Below are positions 33,646 to 41,067 of a stretch of 64,000 bases of DNA, in pieces. Below the pieces are notes generated by a model. The model saw only the letters and a program-made list of their open reading frames with translations, had not been told where the DNA came from and ran no database searches. This DNA is from Streptomyces sp. SID13031 (GTDB lineage Bacteria > Actinomycetota > Actinomycetes > Propionibacteriales > Kribbellaceae). Position 1 is the stretch's first letter. The number at the start of each line of letters is the position of its first letter. The position numbers were made by a program, and so were the translations under genes. The DNA lies in NCBI RefSeq assembly GCF_010548305.1, contig NZ_JAAGLV010000022.1, positions 1-64,000 of the forward strand, read 5' to 3'.

Positions 33646-35415
33646 TCAGTCCTTGATTTCGCAAATAGCCGCACCGGCCGCCACCGTCGCACCGACCTCG
33701 GCCGACAGCCCGGTGATCGTACCGGCTTTGTGGGCGTTCAGCGGCTGCTCCATCTTCATCGCCTCCAGGACGACGATCAGGTCGCCCTCGGCGACCGTGG
33801 CGCCTTCCTCGACGGCGATCTTGACGATGGTGCCCTGCATCGGCGAGGTGAGCGCGTCGCCCGAGGCGGCCGCGCCCTTGCCGCTGCCACCCGCGCGTCG
33901 GGACGGCTTCTTCTTCGTACTACCGGCTGAAACCGCCGAAGCGCCCAGCCCGGCGGGCAGTACGACCTCGAGCCGCTTGCCGCCGACCTCGACCGTGACC
34001 CTCTCCCGCTCGGCGGGCTCGGCCACGTCGGCGGCCCCGTCGTACGGCGGGATCTTGTTGTCGAACTCGGTCTCGATCCAGCGGGTGTGCACCTTGAAGC
34101 CATCGTCACCGACGAACGCCGGGTCGCTCACCACGGCGGCGTGGAACGGTACGGCGCTCGGCATTCCCTCGACCACGAACTCCTTCAGCGCGCGGCGGGA
34201 CCGCTCGAGCGCCTGGGTCCGGTCGCGGCCGGACACGATCAGCTTCGCCACCAGCGAGTCGAACGCCCCGGGCACTGTCTCGCCCTGGTCGTAGCCGCCG
34301 TCGAGCCGGATCCCCGGACCGGACGGCGCGTGCCACTTGGTCAGCGTGCCCGGCGCGGGCAGGAAGCCACGGCCCGGGTCCTCGGCGTTGATCCGGAACT
34401 CGATCGAGTGGCCGGAGATCTCGGGGTCGCCGTAGCCGAGCTCTTCGCCATCAGCGATCCGGAACATCTCCCGGACCAGGTCGATCCCGGTCACCTCTTC
34501 GCTGACCGGGTGCTCGACCTGCAGCCGCGTGTTCACCTCGAGGAAGGAGATCAGGCCGTCCTGGCCGATCAGGAACTCACACGTCCCGGCGCCGACGTAC
34601 CCGGCCTCGCGCAGGATCGCCTTCGAGGACGTGTAGAGCGTCTCCAGCTGCTCGGCCGAGATGAACGGCGCGGGCGCCTCCTCGACGAGCTTCTGGTACC
34701 GGCGCTGCAGCGAGCAGTCCCGGGTGGAGATCACCACGACGTTGCCATGGGCATCGGCCAGGCACTGCGTCTCGACGTGCCGCGGCTTGTCCAGGTAGCG
34801 CTCGACGAAGCACTCGCCACGACCGAAGGCGCTGACCGCCTCGCGGGTCGCGGACTCGAACAGCTCCGGGATCTCCTCGATCGTGCGAGCGACCTTCATA
34901 CCGCGACCGCCGCCGCCGTACGCCGCCTTGATCGCGATCGGCAGCCCGTACTCCGTTGCGAAGGCCACCACCTCGTCAGCGCCGGCGACGGGGTTCGGCG
35001 TACCGGGGACCTGGGGCGCGCCGACCTTCTCGGCGATGTGCCGGGCCTTCACCTTGTCGCCGAGCGAGTCGATCGCCGACGGCGGCGGGCCGATCCAGAT
35101 CAGCCCGGCGTCGATCACGGCCTGCGCGAACTCCGCGTTCTCGGCCAGGAAGCCGTAGCCCGGGTGCACCGCATCCGCGCCGGAGCGGGCCGCGATGTCG
35201 AGGATCTTGGCGATGTTCAGATAGGAGTCGGCCGGTGTCGCGCCGTTCAGCGAGTACGCCTCGTCCGCGAGCCGGACGAACAGGGCGTCGCGGTCGGGTT
35301 CGGCGTACACGGCGACGCTGCCCAGCCCCGCGTCGGCGGCGGCACGGACGACCCGGACGGCGATCTCGCCCCGGTTCGCAACCAGTACCTTGGTGATGCG
35401 CTTGCTGTCAGACAC
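33646..35415 (-). CDS. Acyl-CoA carboxylase alpha subunit (biotin carboxylase plus biotin carrier)
   Basis: The 589-aa protein has a biotin carboxylase domain at the N-terminus (KVLVANRGEIAVRVVRAA; ATP-grasp loop AAYGGGGRGMKV; EVNTRLQVEHPVSE) and a biotinyl domain at the C-terminus, with VLEAMKMEQPL (modified Lys554). It resembles the AccA2/AccA3-type alpha subunits that serve several acyl-CoA carboxylases (acetyl-, propionyl-) in actinomycetes. GTG 35415 follows AAGGGAG; the few upstream codons lack similarity. A candidate carboxyltransferase partner lies far away at 60370. Confidence 0.93.
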   Translation of the reverse strand: MSDSKRITKVLVANRGEIAVRVVRAAADAGLGSVAVYAEPDRDALFVRLADEAYSLNGATPADSYLNIAKILDIAARSGADAVHPGYGFLAENAEFAQAVIDAGLIWIGPPPSAIDSLGDKVKARHIAEKVGAPQVPGTPNPVAGADEVVAFATEYGLPIAIKAAYGGGGRGMKVARTIEEIPELFESATREAVSAFGRGECFVERYLDKPRHVETQCLADAHGNVVVISTRDCSLQRRYQKLVEEAPAPFISAEQLETLYTSSKAILREAGYVGAGTCEFLIGQDGLISFLEVNTRLQVEHPVSEEVTGIDLVREMFRIADGEELGYGDPEISGHSIEFRINAEDPGRGFLPAPGTLTKWHAPSGPGIRLDGGYDQGETVPGAFDSLVAKLIVSGRDRTQALERSRRALKEFVVEGMPSAVPFHAAVVSDPAFVGDDGFKVHTRWIETEFDNKIPPYDGAADVAEPAERERVTVEVGGKRLEVVLPAGLGASAVSAGSTKKKPSRRAGGSGKGAAASGDALTSPMQGTIVKIAVEEGATVAEGDLIVVLEAMKMEQPLNAHKAGTITGLSAEVGATVAAGAAICEIKD

Positions 35416-35562
35416 AGCTGAACTCCCTTCGGCCAGCCTGAGTCTAGGGGCACAAGTACCTTCCGCGGCCAGGCCGACGATCAGGGCGTTGATCACACCT
35501 GCCGGGCAGGCTCCGGTCGCGTCCGGGGCTGAGAGCGCACAGCCGGATGACGCCTGATCGCG

Positions 35563-36750
35563 CTAAAGGGCGGTGATGATCCGGTGGGCGAGGGTCACGA
35601 TGGGGCGTGCCGCCTCGCCGTAGTTGGACAGGACGACCGCGTTCCAGCCGAGGTCGGGATAGGTCTCGACTGACGTCGACGCACTCGGTGAGCCACCGCC
35701 GTGCCCGACTACCGACCGGCCGTTGACCAGTCCGACGAGTGGTCCGTAACCCTGGAACATCGTCGGTGGCGTCGTCGTGGGGGGCGGGGGAGGAGGCGGC
35801 GGCCCGAGAGGCGGCGGCAACGGCAGCTTGCCGCTCACGGTGAGCTGGGTGAAGGCCGGGTCGAGCAGTTTCGCCCCCGACAAGGCGTTCGCGAAACGGT
35901 CGAGGTCGGCGCAGGTGGCGAAGGCGTCCCCGGACGGCGTACCGACGTACAGCAGGTCTTTGGCGATGTCGACCCGTTCGCCGGAGGGCTGGAGCGTGTA
36001 CGGGCGGGCGATGCGTGGGTCGGCGAGCCGTTGCGGCCTGGTGTAGAAACCTGTGCCGACCATGCCGGCCCGGCGGAAGACGTGCTCGCTGACGTAGTCG
36101 TAGTAGGACTGCCCGGATGCCTGGGCGACGATCGCGCCGAGCAGGTGATACCCGGAGTTGCTGTAGTTCCAGCTCACGCCTGGTACGGCGATGAGGGCGG
36201 ACTGACGGATGAATTCGGTGATGCCGTCCATCACAGCGTCCCTGCTGGTCCAGGTGGCGGCCTTCTCCCAGAACCCGGGAGTCTGGTGGTAGTCGCCAAG
36301 CCCGGAGGTGTGGGTGAGCAGGTGATGGATGCTGACCTTGCCGGCGATTGCAGCGGGGAACCCGGCCAGGTACTCGCCGACGGTCGCACCGTAGGCCACC
36401 TTGCGCTGCTGGGCCAACTGGGCAATGGCGACCGCGGTGAACAGCTTGGTCACCGAGGCGAGCGCGAACCGGGTCCCCGGCCCGTTCGGCACCGAACGCT
36501 GTTTGTCTGCCTTGCCGTAGGACCGGGCCAGCACGGGACGGCCGCGATGGGTCAGCAACACGCTGCCCGAGAATGCGTCCGCCGCCGCCTGAGCAGCAAC
36601 GAACCGGTCGAATGCGCCACCGGGCAACAGGTCGTCGGGCACCCGGTCGCCGGCAGCATCGGCGTACGACGGCAGTCCGGTGGCGAGCACTGCGGTCGTC
36701 CCACCGAGCAAGCTCAGCATTGATCGTCGAGTAGTTGTCATGGTCAACAT
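35563..36750 (-). CDS. Exported serine hydrolase (beta-lactamase / DD-peptidase fold)
   Basis: A 395-aa protein of the class C beta-lactamase/esterase superfamily. The N-terminus TTTRRSMLSLLGG..AVLATGL looks like a twin-arginine signal. Motifs are SVTK (catalytic Ser and Lys), YSN (YSNSGY) and GHGG. An unusual Pro-rich insert (LPPPLGPPPPPPPPTTTPP) precedes the last motif. Start is ATG 36750 or ATG 36741; neither has a clear ribosome site. It is divergent from a two-component system, which may control it. Whether it acts on peptidoglycan, beta-lactams or esters is open. Confidence 0.88.
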   Translation of the reverse strand: MLTMTTTRRSMLSLLGGTTAVLATGLPSYADAAGDRVPDDLLPGGAFDRFVAAQAAADAFSGSVLLTHRGRPVLARSYGKADKQRSVPNGPGTRFALASVTKLFTAVAIAQLAQQRKVAYGATVGEYLAGFPAAIAGKVSIHHLLTHTSGLGDYHQTPGFWEKAATWTSRDAVMDGITEFIRQSALIAVPGVSWNYSNSGYHLLGAIVAQASGQSYYDYVSEHVFRRAGMVGTGFYTRPQRLADPRIARPYTLQPSGERVDIAKDLLYVGTPSGDAFATCADLDRFANALSGAKLLDPAFTQLTVSGKLPLPPPLGPPPPPPPPTTTPPTMFQGYGPLVGLVNGRSVVGHGGGSPSASTSVETYPDLGWNAVVLSNYGEAARPIVTLAHRIITAL

Positions 36751-36767
36751 TTCTACCGAGGTCCGCG

Positions 36768-36782
36768 GATCGGCAGCCGATC
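36768..36782. promoter_or_regulatory. Inverted repeat GATCGG-CAG-CCGATC between serine hydrolase and response regulator genes
   Basis: Perfect 6-base arms lie in the 78-bp divergent gap. It could be an operator for the adjacent OmpR-type regulator, although those usually bind direct repeats. Confidence 0.3.
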
Positions 36783-36828
36783 GCTCGACCATCGGAAATC
36801 CATCGGCCGGAGCGGGGATACTGGGCCG

Positions 36829-37485
36829 ATGCGGGTACTGCTGGTCGAGGACGAGGAACCACTGGCCGGTTACATCGCGGTCGGCCTGCGCAAGCACGGC
36901 TTCGCCGTCGACATCGCGTACGACGGCCGGACCGCGCTGGACAAGTGCGAGGTCACGCCGTACGACGTGGTCGTCCTGGATCGGGATCTGCCCGTTCTCC
37001 ACGGCGACGCTGTCTGCCGCCAACTGGCGCAGGACGGCGTCAGCCGGGTGCTGATGCTGACGGCGTCCGGCGCGGTGGAAGACCGCGTCGAGGGGCTGAC
37101 GCTGGGCGCCGACGACTACCTCGGCAAGCCGTTCGCGTTCTCCGAACTGGTGGCGCGCGTGCAGGCGCTGGCCCGGCGCAGCGCACCGGCCCGTCCGCCG
37201 GTACTACGGCACGCCGGCGTGGTGCTCGACCCGGCGCGGCGCACGGTCGAGCGCGACGGACGGCTGCTGCAGCTCACGCCCAAGGAGTTCGGCGTCCTGG
37301 AGCAATTGCTGGCTGCCGCCGGCGATGTGGTCAGCGCCGAGACGCTGCTGGACAAGGTGTGGGACGAGCATGCCGACCCGTTCACCAACGCGGTCAGGAT
37401 CACGGTCGGCACGCTGCGCCGCAAGCTCGGAGACCCGCCGCTGCTGGAGACCATCACCGGCGCCGGCTATCGGGTCTCCAGATGA
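36829..37485 (+). CDS. OmpR/PhoB-family response regulator
   Basis: The 218-aa protein has a receiver domain (VLLVEDEEPLAGYIAVGL; phosphoacceptor Asp51 in DVVVLDRDLP; conserved Lys in GKPF) and a winged-helix DNA-binding domain (LTPKEFGVLEQLLAAAGDVVSAETLLDKVWDEH ... NAVRITVGTLRRKLG...TGAGYRV). Its stop overlaps the histidine kinase start (ATGA). It diverges from the serine hydrolase gene. Confidence 0.95.
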   Translation: MRVLLVEDEEPLAGYIAVGLRKHGFAVDIAYDGRTALDKCEVTPYDVVVLDRDLPVLHGDAVCRQLAQDGVSRVLMLTASGAVEDRVEGLTLGADDYLGKPFAFSELVARVQALARRSAPARPPVLRHAGVVLDPARRTVERDGRLLQLTPKEFGVLEQLLAAAGDVVSAETLLDKVWDEHADPFTNAVRITVGTLRRKLGDPPLLETITGAGYRVSR

Positions 37486-38642
37486 CCCGCGGGCAGGTGC
37501 GACCGACGAAGCACGTCGGGCTGACCGCTCGTGCCCGGCTCACGTTGCTGTCCACTGTTCTCGTTCTCGGGGCCGGGGTCGCGCTGACCGCGCTGACCTA
37601 CGTGCTGATGCGCGGCAATCTCAGGGTGGTGCAGGTCTTCCACCCGGCAGGTGGCGTCGGCCCGCCTCCTCCGCCCCTCGAGGAGTTGTTCCCCGACATC
37701 AGCCGGCAGTTGCGCTCGGCGGCGTTGTCGGAGCTGCTGACGCAGGCCTCGGTCGCGCTCGTGGTGGTGACGGTGCTGGCGGCCGTACTGGGCTGGCTGG
37801 TGTCCGGGCGGCTGCTGCGGCCGATCCGCGAGATCTCGGCGACGGCGCAGCGTTCATCGGCCGAGAACCTGTCTGAACGCGTGCCGGTCGCCGCTCCCAA
37901 GGACGAGATCACCGGGCTGGCCGGCACCGTCAACACCATGCTGGATCGCATCCAGCGCGGGGTCGCCGAGCGGGACCGGGTGCTCGACAGCCAGCGGTTG
38001 TTCACCGCCAACGCGGCGCACGAGCTGCGGACTCCGCTGACCACCATGCGTACCGCCGTCGACGTCACTCTGGACGGCGAGCCCACGCGAGCGGAGCTGA
38101 TTGCGATGGCGGAGGACATCCAGACGGCGATCAGCCGGAGCCAGCGCACCCTCGACGGGCTGCTGGCGCTCGCGCAAAGTCAGGCCGGCCCCGGCGACCA
38201 GCGCCTGCTCGACCTCGCCGCCATCGTGGCGGGCGTCCTGGACGAGACCGCCGTACGACGCCTCGCAGTCCATACGGCTCTCGAGCCTGCCCCGGTCCGG
38301 GCCGACCCGGTCCTGGTTGAACGGATGATCGCGAACCTGGTCGACAACGCCGTCCGTCACAACCGTCCCGATGGAGACCTCACGGTGGCCACCGTGACGC
38401 ACGCAGGACAGTCGGTCCTCCGGATCGCCAACACCGGCCGTCCCATTCCGCCGGACGAGGCGGCCGGGCTGCTCGAACCCTTCGTCCGTGGCAACGGCAC
38501 CCGGACGGGCGGCGACGGCGGCGCCGGCCTGGGCCTCTCGATCGTGCGTGCGATCGTCGCGGTCCACCACGGCGATCTGGCGATCTCCCCGCAGCGAGCC
38601 GGCGGACTGGAGATCACTGTCCGCCTTCCTAGTCCTTCCTAG
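37482..38642 (+). CDS. Sensor histidine kinase
   Basis: A 386-aa membrane kinase. Two transmembrane helices (about 18-42 and 88-112) flank a short 45-residue external loop with a Pro-rich run; then come HAMP (about 112-165), HisKA with His180 (AHELRTPLTT), and HATPase with NLVDNAVRHN, and GGAGLGLSIVRAIV. The tiny sensor loop suggests that it detects a membrane or envelope signal. It is translated with the response regulator. Its last 4 bases overlap the convergent Lrp gene. Confidence 0.94.
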   Translation: MTRGQVRPTKHVGLTARARLTLLSTVLVLGAGVALTALTYVLMRGNLRVVQVFHPAGGVGPPPPPLEELFPDISRQLRSAALSELLTQASVALVVVTVLAAVLGWLVSGRLLRPIREISATAQRSSAENLSERVPVAAPKDEITGLAGTVNTMLDRIQRGVAERDRVLDSQRLFTANAAHELRTPLTTMRTAVDVTLDGEPTRAELIAMAEDIQTAISRSQRTLDGLLALAQSQAGPGDQRLLDLAAIVAGVLDETAVRRLAVHTALEPAPVRADPVLVERMIANLVDNAVRHNRPDGDLTVATVTHAGQSVLRIANTGRPIPPDEAAGLLEPFVRGNGTRTGGDGGAGLGLSIVRAIVAVHHGDLAISPQRAGGLEITVRLPSPS

Positions 38643-39100
38643 TCCTTCTTGACCGTCGGTGGGCGCTCGAAGAAGGACTCCAGCACGACGACTGTCTGAG
38701 TGCTGGTCACGCCGTCCACTTGGTGGAGCGCGCGCAGGGTCTGCTGGAGCGCCTCGGTGCTGTTGGTGCGCACTTTGACCAGCACGGAAGCAGGCCCGGC
38801 GATGATGTGCGCCTCCTCCACGGCGGCGATGTCCTTCAGGGCTGCCAGCGTCGGCGCGTCGCCCATCCAGACGTCCGTGTCGAGCAGGACGTAGGCCAGT
38901 ACGCCGCTGCCGAGCGCCGCCGGATCCACCTCGATCGTCGTCCGCCGGATGACGCCGGCCGCCCTCAACTTGCGAACCCGCTCGTGTGCCGCCCCCGCCG
39001 ACAAGCCGACGGCCTGGCCGAGGGCGGCGTACGACTGGGTGGCGTCCTCCTGCAATCGGGCGAGCAGCTCCCGATCTGTCTGGTCTATTGTCATGGCCAC
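38639..39100 (-). CDS. Lrp/AsnC-family transcriptional regulator
   Basis: The 153-aa protein has an N-terminal HTH (IDQTDRELLARLQEDATQSYAALGQAVGLSAGAAHERVRKLRAAGVI, about 5-52) and a C-terminal RAM ligand-binding domain (about 65-145, with VEEAHIIAGPASVLVKV). GTG 39100 or ATG 39094 may start it. It is divergent from an SMP-30 gene, with an AT-rich palindromic site between them, so control of that gene and of itself is likely. Confidence 0.92.
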   Translation of the reverse strand: MAMTIDQTDRELLARLQEDATQSYAALGQAVGLSAGAAHERVRKLRAAGVIRRTTIEVDPAALGSGVLAYVLLDTDVWMGDAPTLAALKDIAAVEEAHIIAGPASVLVKVRTNSTEALQQTLRALHQVDGVTSTQTVVVLESFFERPPTVKKD

Positions 39101-39108
39101 CGAATCTC

Positions 39109-39146
39109 ATCTGGTTGTTAGCTGATATTAAAGATATCATCCAGAT
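39109..39146. promoter_or_regulatory. Nested palindromes, probable Lrp-type operator
   Basis: Outer arms ATCTGG (39109-39114) and CCAGAT (39141-39146) enclose inner arms TGATAT (39123-39128) and ATATCA (39134-39139). The AT-rich centre contrasts with the surrounding GC-rich DNA. It fills the 47-bp gap between the lrp start and the divergent SMP-30 start, so a bound regulator would cover both promoters. Confidence 0.65.
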
Positions 39147-39147
39147 T

Positions 39148-40110
39148 GTGACGATCACGCTGACTGACACTCCCGCTCGATCGCGAGCCGAGCTGGTGAC
39201 GCTGGACGAGCGCTTCGCGCTGGTCGCGCGCGGGGACGAGTACGTAGAGCGCCTGTACGACGGTGGCCGCTGGCTGGAAGGCCCTGTCTATGTCCCCGCC
39301 TGGCGCAGCCTGGTCTTCAGCGACATCCCCAACGACCGGATGCTCCGTTGGGACGAGCTGTCCGGCGCGGTCTCGATCTTCCGCCAGCCCGCCGGCTACA
39401 CCAACGGCAACACCCTCGATGCCCAGGGCCGGCTGATCAGCTGCGAGCAGGGCAATCGCCGGGTCACCCGGACCGAGGCTGACGGCTCGCTGACCGTTCT
39501 TGCCTCGCACTTCGACGGTCTGCGGCTGAACAGCCCGAACGATGTGGTGGTGCGGCGGGACGGCTCGATCTGGTTCACCGATCCGCCGTACGGGATCACC
39601 TCGAACTACGAGGGCCATGCCGCCGAGCAGGAGATCCCGACCTGCAACGTCTACCGGATCTCGCCCGAAGGGGCGCTGACCGTCGTCGCCGACGACTTCG
39701 CCCGGCCCAACGGGCTCGCCTTCTCCCTGGACGAGTCGCAGCTGTACGTCGTGGACACGCCCGCCAAGCACATCCGCCGGTTCGAGGTGAAGGACGACCG
39801 GCTGATCGGGGGAGAGGTCTTCGTGCCGTGCGAGGCGGGCACGTTCGCCAGACCGGGGCGGTGGGGTGGGGCCGTGTGTGACGGCATCCGGCTGGACGCT
39901 TTCGGCCGCGTCTGGGCCGCGACCCACGAAGGCGTGCACTGCTTCGACCCTGACGGGACTCTGATCGGCAGGCTACTTTTCCCCGAGGTGGTGTCGAATA
40001 TCTGCTTCGGCGGCCTGAAGCGCAACCGGTTGTTCGTCACCGCAACGACCTCGGTCTACTCCTGGCTACTGACGACGGACGGAGCGCCACAGGCTTACGA
40101 TCGCGGGTGA
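39148..40110 (+). CDS. SMP-30/gluconolactonase-family lactonase, copy 1
   Basis: A 320-aa six-bladed beta-propeller starting at GTG 39148. Family motifs include GRWLEGPVYVP (metal-binding Glu), DGLRLNSPNDVVVRRDGSIWFTDPPYGI (Asn and Asp ligands) and FARPNGLAFSLDESQLYVVD. It likely opens a sugar-acid lactone in a metal-dependent way. A paralogue follows after 30 bp. Regulation by the adjacent Lrp protein is suggested by the palindromes at its start. Confidence 0.9.
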   Translation: MTITLTDTPARSRAELVTLDERFALVARGDEYVERLYDGGRWLEGPVYVPAWRSLVFSDIPNDRMLRWDELSGAVSIFRQPAGYTNGNTLDAQGRLISCEQGNRRVTRTEADGSLTVLASHFDGLRLNSPNDVVVRRDGSIWFTDPPYGITSNYEGHAAEQEIPTCNVYRISPEGALTVVADDFARPNGLAFSLDESQLYVVDTPAKHIRRFEVKDDRLIGGEVFVPCEAGTFARPGRWGGAVCDGIRLDAFGRVWAATHEGVHCFDPDGTLIGRLLFPEVVSNICFGGLKRNRLFVTATTSVYSWLLTTDGAPQAYDRG

Positions 40111-40140
40111 CAACGCACGCCGTACCAGAGGAGCGCCCGG

Positions 40141-41067
40141 ATGCCCTTGCTCGAGCCGTTGGCCGGTACCGTCCCTGCCGAATGGGTGCGGATGGACGAT
40201 CGCTTCGCCGGGATCCGGGGCGACTCGCACCTGGAGCGGTTGTGGACCGGCGGGCGCTGGCTGGAGGGGCCGGTCTACTCGGCCGCCGGGCGGTACGTGC
40301 TGTGGAGCGACATCCCGAGCGACCGGATCCTGCGCTGGGACGAGACGTCGTACCAGGTGTCGGTGTTCCGCGAGCCGGCCGGGAACTCCAACGGGCACAC
40401 GCTCGACGAGCAGGGCCGGCTGGTCAGCTGCGAGCACGGCAACCGGCGCGTGACGCGCACCGAGCACGACGGATCGGTCCGGGTACTTGCCGACGGCTAC
40501 AACGGCGGCCGGCTGAACAGCCCGAACGACGTGGTGGTCGGCGCGGACGGCGCGGTGTGGTTCACCGATCCGGCGTACGGGATCGACAGCGACTACGAAG
40601 GACACCAGGGCGAGATCGAGGTTGGTGGGTGTCACGTCTATCGCCTGAGCCCCGATGGCGCGCTGACCGTCGTCGCCGATGACTTCAACCGACCGAACGG
40701 CCTGGCCTTCTCGAACGACGGCAGCCTGCTCTACATCACCGACACCGAGGAAGCGACCATCCGCGTCCTCACCGTCGACGGCGGCAAGCTGACCGGTGGC
40801 GACCTGTTCGCCGAGTGCGGCAACGGCGCCTTCGACGGCATCCGGCTGGACAGCGAAGGCCGGGTCTGGGGCGCGGCGGCCGACGGCGTGCACGTCTACC
40901 ACCCGGACGGCACCCTGCTCGGCAAGCTCCTCGTCCCCGAAACCGTCTCCAACCTCTGCTTCGGCGGTCCCAAACGCAACCGCCTCTTCCTCACCGCCAC
41001 CACCTCGCTCTACTCCCTCTTCACCACGGTCAACGGCGGCCGCCAACCGTACGACCAAAGTGCCTGA
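40141..41067 (+). CDS. SMP-30/gluconolactonase-family lactonase, copy 2
   Basis: This 308-aa protein is clearly paralogous to the preceding one: GGRWLEGPVYSAAGRYVLWSDIPSDRILRWDE, LNSPNDVVVGADGAVWFTDPAYGI, FNRPNGLAFSNDGSLLYITDT and FGGPKRNRLFLTATTSLYS align in order. Metal ligands are kept in both copies, so two substrates rather than decay of one copy is likely. GAGGAGCGCCCGG precedes ATG 40141. Its last 8 bases overlap the STAND regulator gene. Confidence 0.9.
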   Translation: MPLLEPLAGTVPAEWVRMDDRFAGIRGDSHLERLWTGGRWLEGPVYSAAGRYVLWSDIPSDRILRWDETSYQVSVFREPAGNSNGHTLDEQGRLVSCEHGNRRVTRTEHDGSVRVLADGYNGGRLNSPNDVVVGADGAVWFTDPAYGIDSDYEGHQGEIEVGGCHVYRLSPDGALTVVADDFNRPNGLAFSNDGSLLYITDTEEATIRVLTVDGGKLTGGDLFAECGNGAFDGIRLDSEGRVWGAAADGVHVYHPDGTLLGKLLVPETVSNLCFGGPKRNRLFLTATTSLYSLFTTVNGGRQPYDQSA

